A stretch of DNA of 64,000 nt, from NCBI RefSeq assembly GCF_037975245.1, contig NC_092579.1, positions 16,332,178-16,396,177 of the forward strand, in the 5' to 3' direction. The first letter of the stretch is position 1. Each line of letters opens with the position of its first letter. Shown in pieces: positions 10,749 to 22,800 of the stretch. A program made the translations under genes and the position numbers. The DNA comes from Apostichopus japonicus (Eukaryota; Echinodermata; Holothuroidea; Aspidochirotida; Stichopodidae). The notes beneath the pieces were generated by a model that made no database searches, was not told the origin of the DNA, and was given only the letters and a program-made list of their open reading frames with translations.

Positions 10749-10781
10749 ATTGGGTCCACTTATCCATGTTTGGTGCATTAA

Positions 10782-11064
10782 GCATAAAACTGAACATGAT
10801 TATTCCTGTCAAATTGCTGATAATTGTCAAAAGTTTAAGAACATCTGTAAAACTGTGACAGGAAGACAACAAATCAATCAAATGTTGTACCATTTCAATT
10901 CAAAACAGTCGCTCGGGACTTTTCATGTTGGAGCATGGTTCAGAGAAAACGATATCAATTTATCATTGGAGTGTAATGAATGTGTTGTCTCAAAACTGCC
11001 AGATGCCACACTGCTTACTGAAGTGTTTGATGTAAATTACTGGGTGACCCTTGGGTGGGACTGA
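10782..11064 (+). other. unrecognised open frame, possible remnant
   Basis: About 94 codons open to a TGA at 11062-11064, with balanced composition (KHKTEHDYSCQIADNCQKFK near the start, four Cys in the first third, and HVGAWFRENDINLSLECNEC later). No family was recognised. No start codon or splice site fixes its left end, and the MITE 10394-10748 sits just upstream. It could be a decayed transposon or host exon, or chance. Confidence 0.2.
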
Positions 11065-12228
11065 AGTGTCACAATTTGTTATGACATAGATGACATGGCG
11101 TCATTTGGTCTAACAGGTATGACATATACTGATTCATAAGGATTTTTTTATGTTGTTCTAGTTGTTTGGAACACACTTTATTACTAAACATTGTCTCTTC
11201 AGTGGATTTGCTGTGAAAGAGGCAAAACCTCAGCAGACTGCTGTTGACTTCAAACCCCTCTCATTTCTGAGGAGTCAATCAAGATCTGATCATCACAGTT
11301 ACAGTGTGTCTGTCCAAGGCATGTAAAGTGTTCAGTAAATTGATTGCACTTCTTAGAAGTGCACTACTTATGCCTCATGCAGTCATTATTGGTTTATAGC
11401 AATTGTTTATATCCATAGACAATGGTTAACATGTTTAGTGAGATAAAAAGTTGTTAAAGAACAACTCTGTAATTTATAATGTGATTACTTACAGCCCAAG
11501 CATGTGATTAAACATCTCATTATTTTGGTCACTAAAAATGGACTTACGATTGGCTTTCATGCAATTAACTTTTTGAGACAAAGGAATAATTTAAATTTTA
11601 GTGACTCATGATGTGAGTCAGTTTGAACTCAAATGTGCCTGCAAATGTAATTTGTTATCTTTATATGAGACAAGCTTTTGTTCATTCTTGTTTGATAAAT
11701 AGTTTGCTTTCTATTTTCTGTTAACGTTTCATCTGTACAACTGATGCTTTCAAGATACATAAAACTTGAATCATTGAAACTTACTATTTTTATTTTTTGC
11801 CAGTTGTTTATTGCTTGAACATTTGGCCCAAACTTAGGTGTTACTTTGAAAAGGTGTTAACAAAAGTATTATATAGAGAATTAACTCAGTAAAGATACGA
11901 TAAAACGAAATGCCAATCAACATCGGAGGGAAGAACTATACGTCACACCAGTTTGGAGTAAAAATTAATAGTCAGTGCTACTTCTATACACCAACCAGAG
12001 AATACTGAAACCAAAATAACCGATTTAACACCCTTTGTGGTCTATAGTAAATGATTCTCAAGTTGGTGTTAATTTAACACTATGCTGGTGGCAAATATGC
12101 ACTCCAAAAAACTGCAAATTTGTCCCATATCTATACCCTGCCCAGTGCATTTGCAGGGGGGGGGGGGGAAGTGGTAAATCTGGATGCCAGGGACAGCAGT
12201 TTTTGAGGGGCTGCGGTATACCCCACCC
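11065..12228. other. no gene recognised
   Basis: AT-rich unique-looking sequence with a G run at 12157-12168. Nothing supportable. Confidence 0.5.
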
Positions 12229-12738
12229 TGTGAGAGCAGTGGACGTGTGATCTTAGGCTACCAGGTTAGAGTCCTGTCCAGATCATTACGTTGTGTCCAT
12301 GGGCAAGGCGCTACATATCTCTATTGCCTCTCTTCACCCAGGTGCGTAGGAGCCTAATTTGATTTGGGCGGACTCACGACTTGCCCGAAAAATATAACCA
12401 AAATTTTGTTAATATGCATTTCATATAGGCATTCATCGGTTATTACATCACATGCAAATGACATACAGTCATTTTCCATGTTATTATTCTTCCATATTGG
12501 TTACAATTATTGGGGAAGTCGTTACAACAATGATGATAATAATAATATAAGTTTAACCATTGAAAAATACACTGCAAATTATTATTCTTTCAGTTGTAGG
12601 TGCCCGAAAAATTCTCAGCATATTGCCGAATTTTCACCATAAAATTTGAAAAACACATTGCAAATTTTTCTTTTCATTAGGTGCCCGAAAAATCTCAGCA
12701 TAGTGCCCGAATTTTGCACCAAAAATGTTGGTTGGGGG

Positions 12739-13771
12739 CAGGGACGTCCCTAGAGGGGGGGGGTGGTGGCGGTGTCTCACCCCCCTATCTTGGTAAAACT
12801 GACGATAGTTTGAAAATTTGAGTGCGACAGTCGGAATTTCCGATCTTTATACTCCACCATACAAAACTTCGTATGACTTTGAATACTCCCTGTTCGCTAG
12901 CTTCAAGTAAGTTCAAGATATACATTGTCTGTATGGGGTATATTAAAGCGCTCAATGCTAATCTACGGAAGCTTAAAAGTGCCATCAACATTGCAAAAAC
13001 TTTGCCCCATAATTTTGACATTTTCAGTAAACTGTTTAGATAACGAGATAAAATCTTATCAAAAATGTTGGAATGCTCAGTTGCTTTAACTGAGCAATTG
13101 AAAAATTTTCTGAAAATGTTTAATTGAAAACTTATTATAATCTCGTCAATTGGACATATTTTGGCAAAATGTTTAATTGTTCACTTCATTCTAACTGACC
13201 AATTGAAACATTTTCTGCAAAATGTTTAATTACCAACTTATTGTATCTCGTCAACTCGACGTTTTTCTGCAAAATGTTTAATTGTTCACTTCATTCCGAA
13301 TGCTCAGTTGGAATGAAGTGTACATTTTATTTTTTTTCCTGTGAGTGATAAATATCCCCACCCCCCCGCACCCAAAGAAAATAATATTAAGCGTGCTAGT
13401 AAAAAGCACTGTATTTTTGGTAACTCACTTTGTCGTCAAATATAATTTGTTGAAAAGAAAAAGTTTTCCCCTTTGTTACATTAACATAGCTCTTTTAGTT
13501 AGTAGTCTATGTAGCCTTCAAGCAGATAACTTTACTCAGTTGCTTACTTGCTTAACCAGAGTGATTAATAAGTTTGTGAAGTGAGGGCCAGTGGTACAAA
13601 CGTATCGGAAAAAATCTGCGCGTTACGCGCGCGTTCAACATGTTAATGTTGGCGAGTAGTACGGGGGGAGGGGGGTACAAAGCAGCAGTCGGTATTTCTG
13701 GCTCCAAAACCCATCCAGTTGGAATTTCAGCCACTATACCCCTCAATCATCAGGCCTTAGCTACGTCCCTG
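12739..13771. mobile_element. hAT-like element (1033 bp) nested inside the previous one
   Basis: Starts CAGGGACGTCCCTAG and ends CTTAGCTACGTCCCTG (imperfect inverted termini). It is flanked by GTTGGGGG at 12731-12738 and 13772-13779, an exact 8-bp duplication. No transposase frame was seen. The middle (13075-13330) has tandem copies, ~118 bp apart, of a block containing AAAATGTTTAATTG. Confidence 0.88.
13075..13330 (+). repeat. internal tandem block of the nested element
   Basis: Two to three imperfect ~118-bp units containing TTTCTGCAAAATGTTTAATT, with a short inverted repeat GCTCAGTTGCTTTAACTGAGC at 13077-13097. Confidence 0.65.
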
Positions 13772-13985
13772 GTTGGGGGCTGCAGCCCCAGCCCCCGCCT
13801 CCTACGCCTAAGCCCATGTGTATAAATGGGGACCTGTGGGCGATGTTGAGCTGCTGCCATGTGAAGGGATTTTCTCTATGTTTGATGAGTTATCGTAAAC
13901 CATGGTAATATTGTTATGCGCCTTGAGCACCGTTATCGGTTTATATGTCTGCGCTTTATAAATCCTCAATATTGTTATTCTCATT

Positions 13986-15293
13986 ATTACTGATTAGGCA
14001 AATCCCCCAGTTAAGTTATCTTCATAAATGTTTCCGAACATTTTGATCCTCGCATTTCGTACCACAAATACCACATGTTCTACGCAGACTGAGGAGTGGG
14101 TGCTCTATTTTCCCCACCCAACAGGCACGACTTTCCCAGAAACAGTAGCCAAGTTACGATGAGAGTAAAAATGAATGATTAGATTGTTCATTTCTCAGGC
14201 TTTTAATTATATGCCTCCCTTTCAACGGCACATAATACAGTATAATTATTAGCACCACTTTGCATGTATGGCCATATTAATAGAAAGCATACATATACAT
14301 ACCTCCGTATGCACCTTTACACGTTGACCAGTTTCTTTTAGGAGAGGGCCCTCATACAAGGGAGTCGGAATTAACGACCATAATGCCACCCCAACACCTC
14401 CTTAAACTCCTGCATCCCACCATTGTTTGTTCACAGTGCGATCGAGGAGTTTGAGAAAATTTGTAAAGAGAAACATTGTCAGCCAAAAATCCCCCACCTT
14501 CGAAGCTTAGTAATGCCCCTTAGTGTCATAAAATACTTAAGATTCTCGGATATTAAGCACTAACAAAATTACATTGAATCGGGACACAACTTGTAGATTA
14601 GGATCAACTTGAACAAGGTACTACAAACCAGTTCACTGGCACCATTATTTAAAAGGACGTAAGTAGAGTCACCTCATTGGTTCACTGACTTTGGAGGATA
14701 ATCCTTTGATAGAAGGCCAGACAGCAACACATCCGTATTGATGAGAATTGGCGGGAATTTAGTTTGCAACATGACGGTTAATGATGGAGGAAGCCAACGT
14801 TCGTAGCTCCGTGCTGCTAATGCAGTGAAGGTGAGTAAAATCTTTCAAATTGAACTAACCAATCTTTTTATTGCTCACGACAAGTTGCTTGTTTAAGTGT
14901 TGAGAGAGGAACACCAACTTTACAGAGATATGGTCAGTTTATAATAATAACGCGTTGATATTTCTTCAAAAAACGATCTGTAACCCAGCAGCAGTGCTAG
15001 TAATTGCGTGGGCAATCTAGTTTTAAACATCGTCAAGACTAGCTAGGGCTCCCCTTAACGGCTAAGGCTTGCGTATTCCAGTCTTTTATAGTCCTGTGAT
15101 AAAAACTACTGAAAAGCACTATGATTTTTACATACTAACTTGTGGGGCCTTGTCCACCAGCCCACTCTGTGTCTCCTCTATTGGAGCAATCTGGCCCCCG
15201 GTCTGGTCCCAAAGTAAAGATACACTAGTTTGGTCTATTCAATGCGTTTGTCGAATGGGGTCCACAATGCAGGAGTAATGATGGCGTAGGAAT
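13986..15293. other. no gene recognised; possible non-coding first exon
   Basis: Mostly unique-looking. One strong donor-like site AAG|GTGAGTAAAA falls at 14830/14831 after a purine-rich stretch, with an AT-rich TTTAAAAGG about 180 bp upstream (14648). The frames into this donor contain stops, so it would be a 5' UTR exon if real. Speculative. Confidence 0.25.
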
Positions 15294-15839
15294 CAGCGAC
15301 GTAGCCAGGAATTTGAAAGGGGGAGCACTTTTTTGGCGATTGATATGGGGGAGGGGTGTCCCCCTCCCCTTTGAGTTTTTTTTTGTTGTTGAACAATTGC
15401 ATTTCCTTAGAACGACCTGGTGCAATGTTTTGCAGTTTCATAATTATCATATGATATTATCAGCAGATTGTTTCCTGTTTGAATTCGTTTACATGTTCTT
15501 TTACATATTAGGCTATATCAGAAAGACAAACGTATACTCTTTTACAATTTTTCCAGTAGGATGATTCTTGTTTATTGTCCAATGTCTGGACTTAAATACA
15601 TTTGCCGAACTTAACTGATGGACAATATAAACTTTAGGCAAACTGTAGGCAATATTTTTTTACGCAGTGGTCAGTATAGGCCTGATATTACTACGTTTTT
15701 AATCGAGTTAACGGAGCTGACTAGTATTCAAGAACCATAGAGCACTGACAAAATACCATGCAAACAACAGTTTTTAACATTTTTGTGACACTGAAAGGGG
15801 AACGGTCGCTCCCCATGCTACCCCCTGGCTACGTCCCTG
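15294..15839. mobile_element. hAT-like element with exact 8-bp target duplication
   Basis: Begins CAGCGACGTAGCCAGG and ends CCTGGCTACGTCCCTG, inverted termini. Flanked by GTAGGAAT at 15286-15293 and 15840-15847. Non-coding interior. Its right ~190 bp is also part of every unit of the adjoining 619-bp tandem array, so the array was amplified after this insertion. Confidence 0.92.
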
Positions 15840-18800
15840 GTAGGAATTAATTACTATTGAAGAGTGATATGGCCATGCAGGAAAACGGTGTTGATTAAAG
15901 GCAGTACGGTAACCATGGGGGAAGGTACTGGCCTGGCGTGTGTGGGGGGGGGGGGATGTGCCCCTTACTCCAATTTTTCAGACTTTGGATCACTGCCCAA
16001 ATTTTGTGTCCCTCCTCCCTCCACCCCACCCCCCGCCTAACTAAATCGATATAATTTGATATGGGTCCACTTGATATCGCTAAGGAGACTTATAGTTTTT
16101 TAGATATTATTTTGGCCCTAATGGGACTCTTGGTGAGTGGGTCGGTTATGTATTTGATATGTTCTAACTGTTCCGGTTAGGTAGGCAATGTATATTTTTG
16201 TACGCAGTGGCCAACTGTAGGCTTGTAATAGTCTACAGGCTACATTTATGTAATTGCATCTCCCAAACTAAGTAAGTAGCTTCATTAGTATAGGCCTGAA
16301 TGTTACTACGTTTTTAATCGAGTTAACGGAGCTGACTAGTATTCAAGAACAAAAGAGCACTGACAAAATACCATGCAAACAACAGTTTGTAACATTTTTG
16401 CGACACTGAAAGGGGAACGGTCGCTCCCCATGCTACCCCCTGGCTACGTCCCTGGTAGGAATTAATTACTATTGAAGAGTGACATGGCCATGCAGGAAAA
16501 CGGTGTTGATTAAAGGCAGTACAGTAACCATGGGGGAAGGGTACTGGCCTGGCGTGTGTGTGGGGGATGTGCCCCTTACTCCAATTTTTCAGACTTTGGA
16601 TCACTGCCCAAATTTTGTGTCCCTCCTCCCTCCACCCCACCCCCCGCCCAACTAAATCGATATAATTTGATATGGGTCCACTAGATATAGCTAAGGAGAC
16701 TTAAAGCTTTTTAGATATTATTTTGGCCTAATGGGACTCTTGGTTAGTGGGTCGGTTATGTATTTGATATGTTCTAACTGTTCGTGACACTCCATCGAGT
16801 GCGGTTAGGTAGGCAATATATATATATTTTTTACGCAGTGGCCAACTGTAGGCTTGTAATAGTCTACAGGCTACATTTATGTAATTGCATCTGCCAAACT
16901 AAGTAAGTAGCTTCATTAGTATAGGCCTGAATGTTACTACGTTTTTAATCGAGTTAACGGAGCTGACTAGTATTCAAAAACAAAAGAGCACTGACAAAAT
17001 ACCATGCAAACAACATTTTTAAACATTTTTGTGACACTGAAAGGGGAACGGTCGCTCCCCCTGGCTACGTCCCTGGTGGGAATTAATTACTATTGAAGAG
17101 TGATATGGCCATGCAGGAAAACGGTGTTGATTAAAGGCAGTACGGTAACCATGGGGGAAGGGTACTGGCCTGGCGTGTGTGTGGGGGATGTGCCCCTTAC
17201 TCCAATTTTTCAGACTTTGGATCACTGCCCAAATTTTGTGTCCCTCCTCCCTCCACCCCGCCCCCCTCCCAACTAAAACGATATAATTTGATATGGGTCC
17301 ACTACATATATCTAAGGAGACTTATAGTTTTTTAGATATTATTTTGGCCCTAATGGGACTCTTGGTTATGTATTTGATATGTTCTAACTGTTCGTGACAC
17401 TCCATCGAGTGCGGTTAGGTAGGCAATATATATATATTTTTTACGCAGTGGCCAACTGTAGGCTTGTAATAGTCTACAGGCTACATTTATGTAATTGCAT
17501 CTGCCAAACTAAGTAAGTAGCTTCATTAGTATAGGCCTGAATGTTACTACGTTTTTAATCGAGTTAACGGAGCTGACTAGTATTCAAGAACAAAAGAGCA
17601 CTGACAAAATACCATGCAAACAACATTTTTAAACATTTTTGTGACACTGAAAGGGGAACGGTCGCTCCCCCTGCTCCCCCTGGCTACGTCCCTGGTGGGA
17701 ATTAATTACTATTGAAGAGTGATATGGCCATGCAGGAAAACGGTGTTGATTAAAGGCAGTACGGTAACCATGGGGGAAGGGTACTGGCCTGGCGTGTGTG
17801 GGGGGGATGTGCCCCTTACTCCAATTTTTCAGACTTTGGATCACTGCCCAAATTTTGTGTCCCTCCTCCCTCCACCCCGCCACCCTCCCAACTAAATCGA
17901 TATAATTTGATATGGGTCCACTACATATATCTAAGGAGACTTATAGTTTTTTAGATATTATTTTGGCCCTAATGGGACTCTTGGTTATGTATTTGATATG
18001 TTCTAACTGTTCGTGACACTCCATCGAGTGCGGTTAGGTAGGCAATATATATATATTTTTTACGCAGTGGCCAACTGTAGGCTTGTAATAGTCTACAGGC
18101 TACATTTATGTAATTGCATCTGCCAAACTAAGTAAGTAGCTTCATTAGTATAGGCCTGAATGTTACTACGTTTTTAATCGAGTTAACGGAGCTGACTAGT
18201 ATTCAAGAACAAAAGAGCACTGACAAAATACCATGCAAACAACATTTTTAAACATTTTTGTGACACTGAAAGGGGAACGGTCGCTCCCCCTGCTCCCCCT
18301 GGCTACGTCCCTGGTGGGAATTAATTACTATTGAAGAGTGATATGGCCATGCAGGAAAACGGTGTTGATTAAAGGCAGTACGGTAACCATGGGGGAAGGG
18401 TACTGGCCTGGCGTGTGTGTGGGGGATGTGCCCCTTACTCCAATTTTTCAGACTTTGGATCACTGCCCAAATTTTGTGTCCCTCCTCCCTCCACCCCGCC
18501 ACCCTCCCAACTAAATCGATATAATTTGATATGGGTCCACTACATATATCTAAGGAGACTTATAGTTTTTTAGATATTATTTTGGCCCTAATGGGACTCT
18601 TGGTTATGTATTTGATATGTTCTAACTGTTCGTGACACTCCATCGAGTGCGGTTAGGTAGGCAATATATATATATTTTTTACGCAGTGGCCAACTGTAGG
18701 CTTGTAATAGTCTACAGGCTACATTTATGTAATTGCATCTGCCAAACTAAGTAAGTAGCTTCATTAGTATAGGCCTGAATGTTACTACGTTTTTAATCGA

Positions 18801-19870
18801 GTTAACGGAGCTGACTAGTATTCAAGAACAAAAGAGCACTGACAAAATACCATGCAAACAACATTTTTAAACATTTTTGTGACACTGAAAGGGGAACGGT
18901 CGCTCCCCCTGCTCCCCCTGGCTACGTCCCTGGTGGGAATTAATTACTATTGAAGAGTGATATGGCCATGCAGGAAAACGGTGTTGATTAAAGGCAGTAC
19001 GGTAACCATGGGGGAAGGGTACTGGCCTGGCGTGTGTGGGGGGGATGTGCCCCTTACTCCAATTTTTCAGACTTTGGATCACTGCCCAAATTTTGTGTCC
19101 CTCCTCCCTCCACCCCGCCACCCTCCCAACTAAATCGATATAATTTGATATGGGTCCACTACATATATCTAAGGAGACTTATAGTTTTTCAGATATTATT
19201 TTGGCCCTAATGGGACTCTTGGTTATGTATTTGATATGTTCTAACTGTTCGTGACACTCCATCGAGTGCGGTTAGGTAGGCAATATATATATATTTTTTA
19301 AGCAGTGGCCAACTGTAGGCTTGTAATAGTCTACAGGCTACATTTATGTAATTGCATCTGCCAAACTAAGTAAGTAGCTTCATTAGTATAGGCCTGAATG
19401 TTACTACGTTTTTAATCGAGTTAACGGAGCTGACTAGTATTCAAGAACAAAAGAGCACTGACAAAATACCATGCAAACAACAGTTTGTAACATTTTTGCG
19501 ACACTGAAAGGGGAACGGTCGCTCCCCCTGCCCCCCCTGGCTACGTCCCTGGTGGGAATTAATTACTATTGAAGAGTGATATGGCCATGCAGGAAAACGG
19601 TGTTGATTAAAGGCAGTACGGTAACCATGGGGGAAGGGTACTGGCCTGGCGTGTGTGGGGGGGATGTGCCCCTTACTCCAATTTTTCAGACTTTGGATCA
19701 CTGCCCAAATTTTGTGTCCCTCCTCCCTCCACCCCCCCCCCCGCCCAACTAAATCGATATAATTTGATATGGGTCCACTAGATATAGCCAAGGAGACTTA
19801 TAGTCTTTTAGATATTATTTTGGCCCTAATGGGACTTTTGGTTAGCGGGTCGGTTATGTATTTGATATGT
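15645..19870 (+). repeat. 619-bp tandem array, about seven units
   Basis: The word GGTTAGGTAGGCAAT starts units at 16179, 16803, 17413, 18032, 18651 and 19270, with spacings of 624, 610, 619, 619 and 619. A partial first unit begins near 15645 and lacks ~85 bp. Units 4-6 are nearly identical, outer ones more diverged. Each unit contains the right end of the hAT-like element at 15294-15839 (ending GGCTACGTCCCTGG) plus its flank. Open frames on the minus strand repeat once per unit and are not considered genes. Confidence 0.95.
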
Positions 19871-22800
19871 TCTAACTGTTTTTCTTGCCTTGTTTTCAGA
19901 TGCAGAAGAAGATGGATTAAGACGCAGGACGACGATGCCATAAGAAGAATGGCGCTGGACGATGCCACCAGATAAATAGGGGGTCCCAGGTTTAGTGGGT
20001 GGGTTATGTATTTGATATGTTCTAACTGTTTTTCTAGCCTTGTTTTTTCAAATGCAGAAGCAAATTAAGATGCAGGAAGATGACACTTAAGAAGAAGGAT
20101 GATGTCTGTGGAAGGTGGATGCAGACGGAAGGAGGTGGATTAAGATGCTGGACGATGCCACCAGAAGAAGAGGGGGGGGGGGGTCCCAGGTTTAGTGGGT
20201 GGGTTATGCATTTGATATGTTCTAACTGTTTTTCTAGCCTTGTTTTTCCAAATGCAGAAGCAAATTAAGATGCAGTACGATGACACTTAAGAAGAAGGAT
20301 GATGCCTGTGGAAGGTGGATGCAGACGGAAGGAGGTGGATTAAGATGCTGGACGATGCCACCAGAAGAAGAGGGGGGGGGGCCCAGGTTTAGTGGGTGGG
20401 TTATGTATTTGATATGTTCTAACTGTTTTTCTAGCCTTGTTTTTTTCAAATCCAGAAGCAAATTAAGATGCAGTACGATGACACTTAAGAAGAAGGATGA
20501 TGTCTGTGGAAGGTGGATGCAGACGGAAGGAGGTGGATTAAGATGCTGGACGATGCCACCAGAAGAAGAGGGGGGGGGTCCCAGGTTTAGTGGGTGGGTT
20601 ATGTATTTGATATGTTCTAACTGTTTTTCTAGCCTTGTTTTTCCAAATGCAGAAGCAAATTAAGATGCAGTACGATGACACTTAAGAAGAAGGATGATGT
20701 CTGTGGAAGGTGGATGCAGACTGAAGGAGGTGGATTAAGATGCTGGACGATGCCACCAGAAGAAGAGGGGGGGTCCCAGGTTTAGTGGGTGGGTTATGTA
20801 TTTGATATGTTCTAACTGTTTTTCTAGCCTTGTTTTTTCAAATGCAGAAGCAAATTAAGATGCAGGAAGATGACACTTAAGAAGAAGGATGATGTCTGTG
20901 GAAGGTGGATGCAGACGGAAGGAGGTGGATTAAGATGCTGGACGATGCCACCAGAAGAAGAGGGGGGGGGGGTCCCAGGTTTAGTGGGTGGGTTATGCAT
21001 TTGATATGTTCTAACTGTTTTTCTAGCCTTGTTTTTCCAAATGCAGAAGCAAATTAAGATGCAGTACGATGACACTTAAGAAGAAGGATGATGCCTGTGG
21101 AAGGTGGATGCAGACGGAAGGAGGTGGATTAAGATGCTGGACGATGCCACCAGAAGAAGAGGGGGGGGGGGTCCCAGGTTTAGTGGGTGGGTTATGTATT
21201 TGATATGTTCTAACTGTTTTTCTAGCCTTGTTTTTTTCAAATCCAGAAGCAAATTAAGATGCAGTACGATGACACTTAAGAAGAAGGATGATGTCTGTGG
21301 AAGGTGGATGCAGACGGAAGGAGGTGGATTAAGATGCTGGACGATGCCACCAGAAGAAGAGGGGGGGTCCCAGGTTTAGTGGGTGGGTTATGTATTTGAT
21401 ATGTTCTAACTGTTTTTCTAGCCTTGTTTTTTCAAATGCAGAAGCAAATTAAGATGCAGTACGATGACACTTAAGAAGAAGGATGATGTCTGTGGAAGGT
21501 GGATGCAGACGGAAGGAGGTGGATTAAGATGCTGGACGATGCCACCAGAAGAAGAGGGGGGGGTGTCCCTGTTTTAGTGGGTGGGTTATGTATTTGATAT
21601 GTTCTAACTGTTTTTCTAGCCTTGTTTTTCCAAATGCAGAAGCAAATTAAGATGCAGTACGATGACACTTAAGAAGAAGGATGATGTCTGTGGAAGGTGG
21701 ATGCAGACGGAAGGAGGTGGATTAAGATGCTGGACGATGCCACCAGAAGAAGAGGGGGGGGGGTCCCAGGTTTAGTGGGTTGGTTATGTATTTGATATGT
21801 TCTAACTGTTTTTCTAGCCTTGTTTTTCCAAATGCAGAAGCAAATTAAGATGCAGTACCATGACACTTAAGAAGAAGGATGATGTATGTGGAAGGTGGAT
21901 GCAGACGGAAGGAGGTGGATTAAGATGCTGGACGATGCCACCAGAAGAAGAGGGGGGGTCCCAGGTTTAGTGGGTGGGTTATGTATTTGATATGTTCTAA
22001 CTGTTTTTCTAGCCTTGTTTTTCCAAATGCAGAAGCAAATTAAGATGCAGTACGATGACACTTAAGAAGAAGGATGATGTCTGTGGAAGGTGGATGCAGA
22101 CGGAAGGAGGTGGATTAAGATGCTGGACGATGCCACCAGAAGAAGAGGGGGGGGGGTCCCGGTTTTAGTGGGTGGGTTATGTATTTGATATGTTCTAACT
22201 GTTTTTCTAGCCTTGTTTTTTCAAATGCAGAAGCAAATTAAGATGCAGTACGATGACACTTAAGAAGAAGGATGATGTCTGTGGAAGGTGGATGCAGACG
22301 GAAGGAGGTGGATTAAGATGCTGGACGATGCCACCAGAAGAAGAGGGGGGGGGGGTCCCGGTTTTAGTGGGTGGGTTATGTATTTGATATGTTCTAACTG
22401 TTTTTCTAGCCTTGTTTTTTCAAATGCAGAAGCAAATTAAGATGCAGTACGATGACACTTAAGAAGAAGGATGATGTCTGTGGAAGGTGGATGCAGACGG
22501 AAGGAGGTGGATTAAGATGCTGGACGATGCCACCAGAAGAAAAGGGGGGGGTCCCAGGTTTAGTGGGTGGGTTATGTATTTGATATGTTCTAACTGTTTT
22601 TCTAGCCTTGTTTTTCCAAATGCAGAAGCAAATTAAGATGCAGTACGATGACACTTAAGAAGAAGGATGATGTCTGTGGAAGGTGGATGCAGACGGAAGG
22701 AGGTGGATTAAGATGCTGGACGATGCCACCAGAAGAAGAGGGGGGGTCCCAGGTTTAGTGGGTGGGTTATGTATTTGATATGTTCTAACTGTTTTTCTAG

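Larger units (their letters stand above)
12344..13816. mobile_element. element with GGCGTAGGAG-type ends inserted in the SINE
   Basis: Left end CGTAGGAGCC (12344), right end CTCCTACGCCTAAG (before about 13809), inverted with respect to each other. Flanking CCCAGGTG (12336-12343) and CCCATGTG (13810-13817) look like an 8-bp target duplication with one change. Without the inner element (12739-13779) it is only ~430 bp. The interior carries two copies of a GTGCCCGAAAAAT...CTCAGCAT block. The ends resemble those of the hAT-like MITE at 10394. Confidence 0.65.
12229..13985 (+). mobile_element. tRNA-SINE split by nested insertions
   Basis: The left part (12229-12343) has a B-box-like AGGTTAGAGTCCTG and the block GGGCAAGGCGCTACATATCT...CTCTTCACCCAGGTG. 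The right part resumes at about 13817 with TGTATAAATGGGGACCTGTG and ends with a GCGCTTTATAAATCC-type tail and a short ATT-rich end near 13985. The join is inferred from the uninterrupted copy of the same SINE type on the minus strand at 31970-32299, where CACCCAGGTG runs straight into TATACATGGGGAC. Confidence 0.8.

Noticed and set aside
16323-19791. Repeated ~84-codon minus-strand frames in the 619-bp array
   Set aside because: One per unit, containing the translated end of a MITE (GRSQGE); the same unit shows no splice or start context.
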